Of a stretch of DNA of 64,000 bases, positions 1 to 11,696 are shown piece by piece. The translations under genes were made by a program, and so were the position numbers. Origin of the DNA: Formicarius rufipectus (taxonomy: Eukaryota; Chordata; Aves; Passeriformes; Formicariidae); contig VXAU01003506.1 of NCBI GenBank assembly GCA_013399695.1, forward strand, positions 62,001-126,000, in the 5' to 3' direction. A model generated the notes under the pieces. The model had not been told where the DNA came from, made no database searches, and saw nothing but the letters and a program-made list of their open reading frames with translations. Numbering within the stretch: position 1 is the stretch's first letter; each line of letters begins with the position of its first letter.

Positions 1-2635
1 ATTAGAAATCCAGCACATGAAAGTGAAATCAAACAGTTGTAAATCAGGGAACACATGAAAAAAAAATCATTTGGGAACTCTAATCAGCTTTTTCCTCATC
101 AGATTTAGCTGTAACATATTGGATTACATTATTAAGAAACCCACACCGGTAATGCAAACCATGCAAAGCATGGAAATGCTCTTCAGTTCCTCTCTATAAG
201 CATGTTACAAGAAATAATTTGGGTCTGTGTTTACGTGGACTGTTAAGTTCCTGAGTGCTGGCATTATAAAGTGTAAATGAGTCAGTCTAAACCTGTTTTT
301 CAGCCTTAAGCTGGAAGAAACAGGAAATTATGACCTTCACATATCGCCCTGACACAGTGCATTGAGCCTCGCATGGTGAATGAGCACTCCTTGTGTCCCC
401 CAAACACATCCCAGAAAGTCCTCTACATGTTTTTCCAGACAGGGAGATGAGAAAAAAAGAGAGAGTGTTTGACAGAGTGTGCATGGATTTGTGACTCCTA
501 TGTTGTGATGCTTGAGGGCCTCCTGAAGGAGGTGATTGGGATCATCACTTGATCTTGCCTTGTGCCGCCAAAGCACGGGTTTGAGACAGATGGTAATTTG
601 GTAATGCCCACTTTCTGTGGAGGTGTTTTCACCTTTTCTGCACACTGCCATTGCAGAGCACCCTGGAATGCCTCTTTGTCAGGGGATACTTAAGAGTTCT
701 CTTTGCTCTGAACCACCTTGTAAGTACGTTCCGCTCTCTGCAGAGTCTGGTCCTCTGCAGTGACAAGGTTCCTCCATGGCACTAAATGCTCACCTCTTGG
801 TATATGCCTAAATAGAGGATACCTGCTTGCTTAAAACTGTGACCCTCATACAGTAGGACAAGGGTACAGTGGAGGTTGCTACTGGGTCTTTGCCATTTTC
901 TGGGTATGCAGGTAGATTATTTTAGTCAATCAAGAATCTAGCCATAACTTTTGATCTTTCCTATCTGGAATTTTAAAACATGACCCAAACTCTGGAGAAG
1001 CTCTGCTGTCTCTCACAACCCTACTTTTGTCCCTGCTGGCAAAGTTAAAAATGCATCTGCACACTGGCTGTTGGCATCTGCCTCTACACCACTCTTGTTT
1101 ACAAAGGCAACAATGATCGATCCTTTAAGCAGGGGTTCACTAATCATGTTCATTTATTCAGGCACTGCCCTGCTGCATGTTATGAAGGAGCAGAGCTCCC
1201 TTTCCAAATGTATGTTTCAAAGTTCTTTAACAACTTAAGAACAGAAGTCTGCAGGGCAGGGAGATACACAGAGGAAAAGGGGGGACAGTGACTTTTGTTG
1301 CTCATCTGTGATATCTTGTGAGGCCAGGGCAAGATGGATGAACACCATGCATTATTTTGCTGCATTGAATATGCAGAGAGATGGCATGTTGGACATTTGC
1401 TACCAGTCCAATGTGATATTGATACTCTGCATTGACACACAAGTGACTAAATGTCCTCAACAACAAGCAGGGTTATGGTTTTCTGGTGTGACAGTACTTG
1501 TTGAGGAGGTAAAAAGTCCAAACCAATGTGCAACATTTCTTCTCCACTAGAATATCCCATGAGGTCAGCATTCCCCATAGGAAGAAGGACAAGCTTTGGG
1601 TATACTCCAAATTCCTTTTTCTAACAAAATACTAATACAACTTGTCTATCATTTGTGCTCCATAGGGTTCCTCTCGTTTTGAAGCAGTGACTCTACCACG
1701 TACCCTACATCAAGCATCAGTGCTTCAAGAGGTGGTTGTAGTGTTTCTCTATCTACAATAGTTGCTTTTCCTGATTGTAAACTAGAGGTGCCCTGCATAA
1801 AAAGGAGCCTCAGTCCTGAAGCATTAGTTGTTCATCTCTGCCTTGCTCAAAACCATTTAGGCTGTTTTTTGGTATCACCTGACCTTGGGTGTTGACTAGC
1901 GTTAAGTCTTTGAGACTGTCGCCTCCTGCATGATAAGATAATCATAACAGAGCCAGAGCTGACAAGTGGTGTTTTGATGTAAGCAATGAGCAGACAGATC
2001 AATAAGTGCTGAGCAAGGCACGCTTCACCTCATATTGTATTGACTTACTGAAAAAATAATGGGGCAACAAAATGAAAATGTGTTGTGTTCTGAGTTATGG
2101 TCAGTGGTTATATATAATATAACACAATATATTAACTCAGATGGGACTTGCTGTTGAAAAAAAATACAAATGGGCAGGCACAAAATGTACTGTCTCTCAA
2201 TGTACATGGCAACACATCAAAATTAATTACACAGAATATGAGAGGAACTGGAAGCAACAATAAATTTCTATTATTATAACCATAGAAAGAACATGAGAAA
2301 GATTTATGGCACTAAGAGCAAAATTTCTGTGTCCCCTTCGTCTCACTGTCTAATGAGCGAGAGATTTATGAGGCCAGTGAGTAACAATCAAAAATATTTA
2401 TAAAAGTTTACAATTTGTGAGCTTTTATTTTTTTCTCTCATTGAGGCAGCGGAATGATGGCACTAGGCTGACTGACTCTTGGTGGAAATTGTGGTATAAG
2501 TAGGTTATAAATGTTTTGATTTCAGCAGCTCTGATTTCTGAAAAGCAGATGGCAGCCAAGGTAGAGAGAGGCACAAGAATACACTGAAAGAAATTGGATG
2601 TGCTTAGACAGTTTCAGCTCATGGAGGTGTAAGTG
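1..2635. other. Unique non-coding sequence, no gene seen
   Basis: No ORF here resembles a known protein; the longest runs about 100 codons and looks like chance. I see no clear transposon. A short AT-rich run lies near 2108-2132. The stretch is AT-rich and CpG-poor, as expected of intergenic or intronic vertebrate DNA. Very old repeats may be present below what the eye can detect. Confidence 0.6.
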
Positions 2636-2640
2636 CAGGT
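2636..2640. repeat. Target-site duplication, left copy (CAGGT)
   Basis: CAGGT directly precedes the TGTCCTGG start of LTR A and recurs directly after its CAGCACA end at 3977-3981. A 5-bp duplication fits retroviral-type integration. Confidence 0.75.
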
Positions 2641-2959
2641 TGTCCTGGTTATAGTAGCCAGGACCAGTTTGTCATTGTGTGATATGTATTCTAAACCCTC
2701 TATGTCATTTTCTTATGAACTGCTAATAATGGCCCATTTGCAGCAGCTGCCCAGGGCACATCCAACCCCTCAGGCTACAAGTTGGCTGTTTAGGAACTTC
2801 TGTGAGATAAGGAAGTTTTCCTGTCTTCCCACCAATGACTCAGGTGTGATATATCCCCTCTGGGGAGCCACTGCTGCCTTCACACCACCTGAGGGGTCAT
2901 GTCTGCTAATGGGCCATCAGGGATTCCAAAAATATGCCATGATTCACCTCACAGAGTAA

Positions 2960-2964
2960 ATCAC
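2960..2964. repeat. Target-site duplication of nested LTR C, left copy (ATCAC)
   Basis: ATCAC lies immediately before TGTGTTGGG and again at 3566-3570. The undisturbed family A copy near 61.9 kb has one ATCAC at this point, which confirms the empty site. A 6-bp reading (AATCAC) is possible because an A is shared at the right boundary. Confidence 0.8.
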
Positions 2965-3083
2965 TGTGTTGGGTTTGCTAAGATCCGCGCCAAACACAGC
3001 TGTGTGCCGGCTAGCTCTCCCCACCCCACTCCCAACAAAGGGAAAAAACCTAGAAAAAGGCAGAATTAGTAAAGGAATATATA

Positions 3084-3089
3084 TTTATT
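3084..3089 (-). promoter_or_regulatory. LTR C poly(A) signal AATAAA
   Basis: TTTATT on the plus strand is AATAAA on the minus strand. It lies in an AT-rich stretch downstream of the LTR C TATA box, where the R/U5 boundary is expected. Confidence 0.5.
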
Positions 3090-3472
3090 TATAGATATAT
3101 ATATACAGCTAAATACTATGTACATATGATACAACAATCCCAAACAATCCCGAACACCCCCCCAAAAGGGAAAAGGGGTAAAGGAGAAGGGGAAAAAAGG
3201 ACCAAAAAGAGTAAAAACAAAACAATCCCACCCAATCAAATCCCAGGAATTAATTAAATAGAACAATAACACAGGAAAGATCTCACCAACTTCCCTTAGG
3301 AGAAGTGAGTGCCTTCCCTCCTCTGTCGGCAGAGACAACAGCTCTCAGCCAGGCCCGAGCTCAGAGAGATAAGCCGAGGCCTAAACACCGAGAACTGCTG
3401 GCTCCGTGTCCACCCGACAAGCGAGAGAGAAGGAGAGAGAAAAGAGAGACAGACAGGAAACTCCCTCCTGTC

Positions 3473-3478
3473 TTTATA
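3473..3478 (-). promoter_or_regulatory. LTR C TATA box
   Basis: TTTATA on the plus strand gives TATAAA on the minus strand. Its place about 90 bp inside the U3 end of LTR C suits the core promoter of a retroviral LTR. Confidence 0.5.
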
Positions 3479-3565
3479 CACCTGATTACGTAAGGGAATG
3501 ATGTGGAATACTTCCTTGGTTTTGTATCCCGGTTTCTAGGGAAGGCCTACAGAAAAACTAACACA

Positions 3566-3570
3566 ATCAC
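3566..3570. repeat. Target-site duplication of LTR C, right copy (ATCAC)
   Basis: This copy matches 2960-2964 and is followed by the resumed LTR A sequence, which aligns with 61.94 kb. Confidence 0.8.
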
Positions 3571-3976
3571 CCACTGTGAAGTCCCCACCCTGGGGATGGG
3601 CCTGGGCGTTCCCATCTGAGCCTAAGCATTTATAACCTTGGAGTTTGGGGACTGGGGGCACTCCTATCAGATCCAGAGGAGGACCAGAGGCTTGACAGGA
3701 CTGTGACTGCCACTCTTGACTGGACTGCAACCATCATCTTCACCAGCAGGTTTCTTCTTTCTTTTCACTTTGAACTCGGGGGGGCCATGTGGTGCTTAGC
3801 ACAGGGGTTGGTGAGCTCCATTCTGCTTGTGTGCCACGGTGCTGGATTGTTCATCTGTTTTTTGTGGGTCAAATGGATTTTCCTTCTGTATCAGTGTATT
3901 TATTGTGATCTTTTTATTAAATTGTTATTCTGAGTTGGGTTCATTTCTCCTGCTAATTTACCTTTAAACCAGCACA

Positions 3977-3981
3977 CAGGT
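3977..3981. repeat. Target-site duplication of LTR A, right copy (CAGGT)
   Basis: This copy matches 2636-2640 and closes LTR A. Confidence 0.75.
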
Positions 3982-4754
3982 GCACTGAAGCAGGGTGGCA
4001 CTCTCTTGTGGTAAGGGCTAAGCTGCTTTTTATGCATCAGAGGGTCTTCTGCTTTGCCATCTCTTGCCTCTGCTAGTTAATCCCAATAGACATTTCTGGA
4101 GGAATGCATTCATATGCTGGCACAAGATTCACCAAGTGCAGACAGGTGATTTTGTATCTCCTACTGCATGCCCACATTTGGAGAAGTGATGGGCAAGTGG
4201 ATAAACGAGGTTGCTGCCGGGAGGATGCCTCCTATGATAATCAAGTTGCAGGAAGAGAAAGGTTATGGCAAAGAGCAAAATAGCACACTGCTAGGCATTT
4301 ATTGCCTTTGAAATGGATTGTGTGTAGATAGAAAATAGGATGTTTCTTACAGCTATGTGGGCATTTATCTCTCAACAGCAGATAGCAAACTGCCCATTTA
4401 GAGGCTTAGCAAGATAGATGATGATTATGGCTGCTTGGTTAATTGTGATATGATACGACAGGGAATATAATTTACCTTGATGATAATTATCACTGACCCA
4501 GGTAGTTTTGCAAAGCTTGGGCAGAGAGTAGAGAGCTGCTCTAACGGATCGGCTCCTTCCGGAAAGGTTCTTCTGCAACTCTAACTTCTCAGGTACTCTC
4601 TGAGTGTGCTGGAGTATTTTTCATACATTTAATGTAGGAATATATGCATAAAAATAAAAAAAACCCCAAGGTAATACTTTTGTAAAATCCTTGAGAAATA
4701 AGTATGTAAATCTGGAATGCATTTGTGGTGGGTTTTGAGGGCTGACAATGCCAC

Positions 4755-4810
4755 AGATATTCACAGGATCAAATAGCCGTTGGGGTCACCTTATTGAATC
4801 CAATTGTTCT
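4755..4810 (-). mobile_element. Possible CR1 3'-tail relic
   Basis: The phrase CACAGGATCA followed by GTTGGGGT resembles the reverse complement of a CR1 3' end. The match is short and decayed, with no octamer array or target duplication. Confidence 0.25.
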
Positions 4811-5042
4811 GTCCTTCAGGATTTGCCAGGGTTGTTGTCCTCTCATTTCTTTTTTCTTATGATGCGGGGAAAATCTGAAGTATTTTCTTTGCAGTGATCA
4901 TAGGTCAGAGATGTAATAAGACATCTAAGCACAGACTGGAGAGGGGAAGTATTTTAAAGCAAGCTGTAACATTTAAAAGAGTTAAGTAGTTTGTTGCCCA
5001 AATTTGTCAGGAAATGTAAGCTTTTGAATAAGTTTTTTAGGG

Positions 5043-5100
5043 TTTTTTGTTTGTTTGTTTGTTGTTGTTGTTTTTTTTTCTTTTTCTTTTTTTTTTTTTT
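5043..5100. repeat. T-rich / (TTTG)n simple repeat
   Basis: The tract runs from GTTT repeats through GTT repeats into nearly pure T. The ORF crossing it simply translates to F/C/V runs and is not a gene. Confidence 0.9.
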
Positions 5101-5246
5101 AATGGCTGATAACATCATTCAAAAAATTCATAAAATATTTTTGTCATCGAAAAACTGTTGTCACCAAAAGAAATTATCAAAATAATATTGTACAGACTAA
5201 ATCCTGACAATACACACATGCTTTGCAAGAAAATCCCAGGCCATTT

Positions 5247-5264
5247 AAAAAAAAAAAAAAAAAA
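5247..5264. repeat. A18 homopolymer
   Basis: Eighteen consecutive A. No retroposed body is seen upstream, so it is called a simple repeat. Confidence 0.9.
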
Positions 5265-7697
5265 GTCTGTATTTTAGATATTTAAATGCTAAAGGAAAAT
5301 CCCATGCCTGAAAAGAGATGCTGAATGCTACTTGAATATCTGTTTTTCAAAAATATCAGCCAGACAACCCTAAACTTACCCAGATAAAAGAGAACTTCAT
5401 TATTTCAAGTAATCTCTGGTAGAAATGAGAGCAGAATTTGGCATAGTGAATAGATTCTTAGTATAAAAATGAATATATTCAAGCAATTCATCATGATGCC
5501 TGATTTTACAAAATTATGCGGATTTCCCAGCAGCAACTAGTGCTGTTGAAAGGAAGGCCTGTTATTTAGACGTGAAACTTCGTTTGAAGATCCTGTTACT
5601 GACAGCTTTTGTCTTAAAAAGCATTATATGCACCAGGGACCTCCTATTGCATTTTTTAACTTTTCCATTACTTTTTGACAATTTTGGCAAGAAATTTTTC
5701 AGAGGCTCTAGAGATGGTGTGAGCCTTTTCAAAAGGCAAATGCAAAAAGCTCATAGAAATTGTGTGATACTCATGAACTTCATCAGGGTCCATCAATGTG
5801 CAGTTTTTAAGATCTGACTTTATGGCTGCAGGAGTGCTGTGGTGCTTTCTTCCTTCTGCAGATTTGCTCCCTGCTTTTTCCCTGACATGACCCTAATGGG
5901 TCAGGGCAGGGTGGCATTAACTGACAGAACCCTGTTGCTTGCATCCCTTCCCTACATGTTTAAAAACTGCTTGCAGCAAAGTGGCTTCTTACTGGGATCA
6001 AGTTGTGTTTTCTGTTCATGCCTGTACCAGTGGCTGTGATCCAGGTATTTTTTTGTGGCATCCACCTTTGCTTAGGGACTGAGCTCTCCCTCCTGCTCTT
6101 TCATCTCCACACCTTTCATCTTGTGCCTAGTTTTTGGATGGTGAGCGAAGTATGTGGCAGGAAGAGGTTGAGAGGATCAAAGACACCCTGGGGACTTTTG
6201 AAGTCTGGAAATGCTGACCAATGCAAGGGGCCAAAAGGGGGAAAAGGGTACAATAGGGAGTCATGACCCAAAGAAGAAAAGGGACAGGGTTTTATCATTG
6301 AGTGGGGTAGCAAAATTGGAGGGATGTACTTTTCTTTTCATGGGGTTCAAGGATGAAAGGCCATCAACTGATGTCTTTCATGCATGTAAAATGCTTTCCC
6401 TGCCCTAAATAATCTGGAAACAAGTGGGGGAAAAAAAAGGAAAGAAAAGTGAATGGGAGTAATTTGAAACACAGAACATCTGTATGTTTGTTAGTAGAAG
6501 AAAAATAAAACAAATCCTTACAAAGTCAAAGTGGTCCTTGGAGACACATGATTCAGCAGGTGGTGAGCTAGGCAGGCATCTACATGCAGAGATTTATTTT
6601 TCCTGCTTTCTCACCAGTCCTCCGAGGCTGGAGTCTCAGCTTGTAATTGTCTGAGCCCTGGCTGAAGCCTCACCAATATTCACTCTTTAGCATGTTTTGG
6701 CTGGGGAGAAAAAGGACCTCCAAAAGGAGCCCAAGAGGTACCTTTAGTGAAGACTAAAAGGTGGGGGGAAAGCACTTGATTAAATATCTTCTTGCACCTG
6801 CTAGAAGTAGAATACTCTGACATCTGGTGTTTTCTTCCCAGTGCTCTGATACAAATTAAACCCCTTTAGGGAATAGGGCTGGGAGGTGGTCATGATTTAT
6901 CTCCCCCAATTGCTTGCAACCCTGTTATACAGTCCTGTTTGTATGGCTATCAAGATCCACCTTAAAACTCATGGGCGGCTCACTCCTGGCATTGTGCAAA
7001 TCTTAGAGTCACTGAACTTTGTCAGCACCATTTGCAAACATCCTGGCACATGCTGTAGCTTGAGTGAGCTCTCTCATAGGTTAGCCTAAAAATGCCAGAA
7101 GAAAATCCTTTTTTGTCCTTGTTGTGTCATATCCAGGCCTGATTAGAGCAGGAATGTTCTAGAGGAATTTTGCCTCATGGGCTGTATTCAGCAATTTGCA
7201 AGTCACACAGCCCTATCTGGAGTTCAGCAACAAGATAACAGCCTTTGTAAAAAGACTTGTCTGTTAACCATTGGCTTGGTGACACATCACATTAATGAGA
7301 CACTCAGATTCACCACAGCCAAATCAGCTGTAGTATTTTAGCTGGATATAGCTGGATATAGAAAAGAATATGTGCAAATTGCAAAGAAGCACTTCATTTC
7401 AGATGAAAACTGTCAGAGATAAGGACTCTTGATTAAAAATATGGAGGATTTTTTGCTTCTGAAGAAGAAACCTTTCCTAGGTTTCTTTGCCAGTCTGTTG
7501 GCAAGTCCATGAAATCAATGGTCCTCTGTAAGTATGTGTGTTCTTCTACATGATGGTCTGAATCAGCCATTTGAATCAAAATCAGCTTGAATTGGGGGGA
7601 AAGGATATGCACGATGGCTTGCCAAGTCCCATCTAGGCCCTTTTCTTGTGGTTTTGTGATCTCAGGAAGACTTTATAAAAATCTGGACAAACTGTTT

Positions 7698-7733
7698 GAG
7701 ACATCCAGTTGTGTGGAGACATCCAGTTGTGTG
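7698..7733. repeat. Exact 18-bp tandem duplication
   Basis: GAGACATCCAGTTGTGTG occurs twice head to tail with no mismatch. This suggests a recent slippage duplication that may vary in length between individuals. Confidence 0.95.
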
Positions 7734-8559
7734 TTGTGGCTGCTTAAAGCCCTATTTTCTATTTTGGATGTGGAAAACAGCTGTTTGTAAAAATACTTTT
7801 CATTGCATTGCCTTTTGAAGGAAAACAACCTCCAGAAACCAAACCAGTAACCTCTACAGGAAAATAACAGGAAAGATACAGATGAGAAGAAAAATCAGAT
7901 GCTGTGGTAAATCAATGTAGGAAAGAAAAGGATGGAGAGATACATGTGCTATCTATGAATATTTGTAAGCAGGAATGTTCTCCTTGTCTGCAGCTGAACA
8001 AGTTTCATGTCCCTGGTGAGAGTTTTGGTGCTTTGTCCTAGTTACCCTGAGTGTTCAAGTGTTGTGCATGGGAGACTGTGAGGCCCTTCAAACTTATAAA
8101 ATTCACAAAAATGACAAATTTTGAGTTTTTTCTCTCAGGCTTGTGGAAATGATTTCTGCTGGATTAACTGATCTGAAGAGATGAGGGCTGGCTCACTCTG
8201 TTAATAGTAGTGTTAAACAAATCAGACCATTTCTGCATCAAAATTTCGTACTTCCAAAAGTGTACAGCACTGCAAGCTGAAAAGGCTTAGTGTAGCGAGG
8301 CTTTGACAAGTGCTTAGCACAACTTGGAAAAAAGCTGGCTGTGGTAGCTGATGCTGAGGTACATCCCCAGTGCCTGCAGGGCACCAAGAAGAGTGCCCAG
8401 AAATGCAGTGAGGACCAGAAAAACTGCACAGGGCAGGAGAGACGGATCTGGCCCTGGCCCCGAGCCCTGCTTCAGGCTGTGAGATGACTCAGTGCGAAGG
8501 ATTCCCTGAAGCCTTCCAGCTCTCCAAGGGCTATAACGTGCTCCCGGCCTCCCGCGGAG

Positions 8560-8790
8560 AACCACTGCGGCACTCTGCATGCAAATCGTTAATGCATTGT
8601 GCATGAGAGCCCTAATTAATACTCTGCTGCAGATAACGATTTTACATTATAGCTATTAACCTTGGCATATTTCAAACTAAATGCCGGTGAGCTGGGGAGG
8701 ATTTTGTATATTTTGCATCCTGAAATAATGAATTATGTTTTTGCATATTTTATATACTGATTTTCTTTAGTCACAGTGAGACTAATGCTG
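8560..8790. promoter_or_regulatory. Candidate conserved non-coding element
   Basis: The block holds a perfect octamer ATGCAAAT (8579-8586), TAATTAAT (8613-8620) and further TAAT, TGCAT and TTTGCAT motifs that POU and homeodomain factors could bind. It has no coding potential and no repeat signature. This dense AT-core motif pattern is common in vertebrate developmental enhancers, but conservation cannot be tested here. Confidence 0.3.
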
Positions 8791-8804
8791 GGGAAAAGAG
8801 GCAT

Positions 8805-8895
8805 GCATTAATCTATTGGCTACTCCAATGGTTAGGGCATTAGCTGAGCATTTTGGAGCTTTAGGTTCAGTTTCTTGTTCTGCATTTATTTCCTG
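8805..8895 (+). mobile_element. Possible ancient tRNA-like / SINE-like repeat fragment
   Basis: The order CTACTCCAATGGTTAGGGCA, then TTAGGTTCAGTTTCTTGTTCTG, resembles the A-box to B-box layout of old amniote interspersed repeats that read GGTTAGGGCA ... GGTTCAA-TCCCTGCTCTGC. It is too decayed to name. A chance match is possible. Confidence 0.35.
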
Positions 8896-11160
8896 CAGGT
8901 TTTTTAACCTGGTATGTGCAATGGAGATAGAATCCATCAAAGGGATGGTTTTCTAGTCCTGAGAGAAGGTAACCCTCCTTTTCTGGGCTAAACATCCCTT
9001 TTCCCCAGATTATGAACCATATATCATTATGCCAGATGGTAATGAGTTTTATGTGAGTTTTTAAAGATTTCTGTTTAGGATTTAATTAGTTTGTCCCAAA
9101 TAGTAGACCAGAATCGATGACACGGAGTAACAATGCTTGAAAGCCTAGTCTGGTGGGGTTTTCTGAGGGACACAGTTCTGAGGAGACATTTGGTTCAGAC
9201 TGAGGACAAAGACATGGAGGCTAAACACCACTATTAGCTGATGGTGGTTTAAGCTGTTTGCATCTGCAGTTCCCTACCCTGTTGTTTTCCCGAAGGTGTT
9301 AGGAGAGAGCACCTCCCATTGCCCCTCTGACAAGTGTAATGCCTGGGGAAGGTCTACAACCCGTAGTTACTGTGAAGAGGAGAATGTCCAAGGATTTTGT
9401 AGTCCTTTCCATCTCACCCATCTTCCTATACTTGGTCCTTGAGAGCTGTTTAAATGCAGAATATCCTGAAGTGCCAAATTCTGAGGAAATGTGCACCCCA
9501 TCTACCCTGAAGTTGCCATGATATGTAATGGAAAAAGGATGCTTATAAAGCCACTTTCCTTCAGAAGAATGTTGTTTCTGATCCAGCTGGCAATAACTGT
9601 AACTCTGTGTAAACTATTTTATGGATCTGTATAGTCAACAGATCAATTTTATTATACTTGGCCACTGCAGAAAAAGTGTAAACTCCTGCTGTTAGCTGAA
9701 GTCTGGGAAATATGTTTACAACTTTATTCTTTTCCTTTGGTGGCATCAATGTATTTAGTTTTTTATTTAATAGAAAATGTGCTGTGCTCTCTCCCATGCT
9801 ATTTTATCATCCAGAACTTTTCCACATGACCAGCTCTAGGACAATATACTGCGCTAATGAAAAAACAATTCTAAATAATGACAGGTCTCTTTGATTTTCC
9901 TGAACTGGTAGAAATTCAATTCTCCTTTGTCTTTTGAATATTAGGTTTTACTGATTTTAAAATTACTTTATGTACTGTGCTTGCAAATACCAGTTTCCAG
10001 TGAAGCCCCCAAAGTGACTGAGAAAGCAAGATTTTGTTTCAAAATGAGCTAACCCCTTAAAAGTTATGACGTACTAAAATCTGTAGAAGTGAGTTGCTTG
10101 TATTTGCAGCCATGGCAGCTGGTGTGTCAGAGTGGCTTCCTTAGGTGGCTGTGCTGCACTCCGCACAGAGCTAGGGCTGGTAGCTGCCCCTAGCACAACC
10201 ATCCTGGTATTTAATTGGTTTAGCCTGGAAACTGGGCTGAGGCAATGAGCTACCCAGAGACCCATGTGCTGCTTGACTGAGAACCAGGACTTATCAGTGG
10301 GACAAACTATACCATTTTTACAAGCTGGCACTGCCTCTCTGGTAGGATATTCTAGAAGGGAATGTTGAATCAGTAACTTTAAAAGGCCTTTTATAAATAA
10401 TCAAATTTGGAAACATGTTTGCATGTAATCTAAGCTTCGCCTAACCCAGCATCCCAACTGTGACAAGCACCCATGCCAGATGTTTCTAAATAAGATGTGA
10501 AACTCTCCCAGCAATAGATGTGGGTTTATTTTCCTTAAGCAAAGGTCTCACCCTGATCTGACACAGTTATGTATCAATCCTGGAGCAGGTTCTTTGCTAT
10601 GAATACCTGGCAGACAGGGAAAGCTTATGATACACTCAGTGTATACTGAATTACATTAAATAAAAATATGCACTTCCTGTCCACTCTTAGCTGTGCCATC
10701 TTTTGATGATGCCATTTACCATGCCATTTTGAAACTCCCATTTACCTTTTCAAAATAACTGATGGCACAGTTACAGGATAGGCAAAGTGGGAAAGGAGCC
10801 TCTCAAGTGAGCTTTATTTAGAGAACTGCATTTAGGAGCCTTTAAACTAGCAACATGGAAAACAAATTACAGATATTTTTTACTTCAGTGGAAAACAGTG
10901 AGAAGCACTTTGATGAGCCTTGCATTTGCAAAGTCACCTTTTGGCGTAAGTAACACCTCAGTTATTTCTATGGTATCTTGGTAACACTATTATTTCGTAT
11001 TTTCTCTTGGTTCCTGTGCAATTTGCATGTTCAGGGTCAAGCCTTCACTAATGACAGCTCCTTGTGTTTCAAGGTGGCTGAATCAGTGGGACGTATGGCA
11101 CATATCCACAGAGCTTTAAAAATATCTCTACATGACATATGCTGTTTGTCCCTGAGCACC
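8896..11160. other. Unique non-coding sequence
   Basis: No gene, RNA or clear transposon is seen. ORFs here are under 90 codons and lack recognisable motifs. Confidence 0.55.
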
Positions 11161-11164
11161 GGAT

Positions 11165-11395
11165 AGGTTAATTGTTAAAGAAACATTAATATCATTAACT
11201 GATGGTATGGCTTCCCACTGCCTCTGCCCTGGCAATCTCACACTGGCAAATGGATTAATAATACCATCGGAAATGAATGTCGTTGCTATGCAAGTAACTC
11301 AAAACTAGATAATTTAAGAATAGTTTGGATGATTACTAATTAGATCCACTGACACAGGGGAATTTGAATTATTCATGACTGGCTGAAAACAGCAG
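11165..11395. promoter_or_regulatory. Candidate conserved non-coding element
   Basis: This AT-rich, non-repetitive block carries many homeodomain-core words such as TTAATTGTTAA, ATTAATATCATTAA, GGATTAATAATACC and ACTAATTAG. Composition suggests a regulatory element. No coding frame is apparent, and evolutionary conservation is untested. Confidence 0.25.
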
Positions 11396-11643
11396 GTAGT
11401 TCATTTGTTCACTTCTCTGCAACTCATGTGGAAGTTGTTTATTTTTACACACACACAGATGATCTGCTAAAAATGATCCCTTGTTTCAGAACTGATTCCT
11501 TCTCTGTGAAGGAATGTCAAGACTGTGAGGTTAGGATAAAATGTATCAGAAAGTTAGTTGGAGAAACATGTGGACAAGCCACATTTTCAGACAGGTATTG
11601 GTTGGACTTGTCTGGACATTTGTTGATTGGCAGCAGTTGGAGT

Positions 11644-11696
11644 CCACAATCTTAGAGGTCTTTTCTGACCTCAATAATTCTATTATTCTAAGATTC
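11644..11696 (+). mobile_element. CR1 LINE 3'-tail fragment
   Basis: CTTAGAGGTCTTTTCTGACC, then TCAATAATTCTATTATTCTA, matches the usual CR1 3' end (TTAGAGGTCTTTTCCAACCT ... ATTCTATGATTCTA) with several changes. Only the last ~55 bp is clear; decayed CR1 sequence may extend upstream to about 11575. This is an old, heavily truncated insertion. Confidence 0.7.

Larger units (their letters stand above)
2965..3565 (-). mobile_element. Nested solo LTR, family C
   Basis: This 601-bp insert has perfect 6-bp inverted ends (TGTGTT and AACACA). On the minus strand it has a TATAAA box (plus 3473-3478) and an AATAAA poly(A) signal (plus 3084-3089), so it reads right to left. It sits inside LTR A and is therefore younger. 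The roughly 390 bp between TATA and poly(A) signal implies a long R region. The 5-6 bp duplication cannot separate ERVL from ERVK type. ORFs in this interval are not protein genes. Confidence 0.85.
2641..3976 (+). mobile_element. Solo LTR, family A, interrupted by nested LTR C
   Basis: The element starts TGTCCTGG and ends CAGCACA, and both ends are flanked by CAGGT. Without the nested insertion it is about 730 bp. It aligns along its length with the copy at 61603-62650. Plus orientation is inferred from a TATA-like TTTATAA at 3629-3635 and a poly(A) signal ATTAAA at 3916-3921. No internal gag, pol or env sequence is attached, so this is a solo LTR left by recombination. The 5-bp duplication suits an ERVL-like or class I element; the family name was not established. 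Confidence 0.82.
3982..8804. other. Unique non-coding sequence with short simple repeats
   Basis: No coding region is recognised. It contains a T-rich tract at 5043-5100, an A18 run at 5247-5264, an exact 18-bp tandem duplication at 7698-7733, and a possible CR1 tail relic near 4755-4810. The part from about 8235 to 8580 is more GC-rich, and an AT-rich octamer and homeodomain-motif cluster follows it. Confidence 0.55.
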
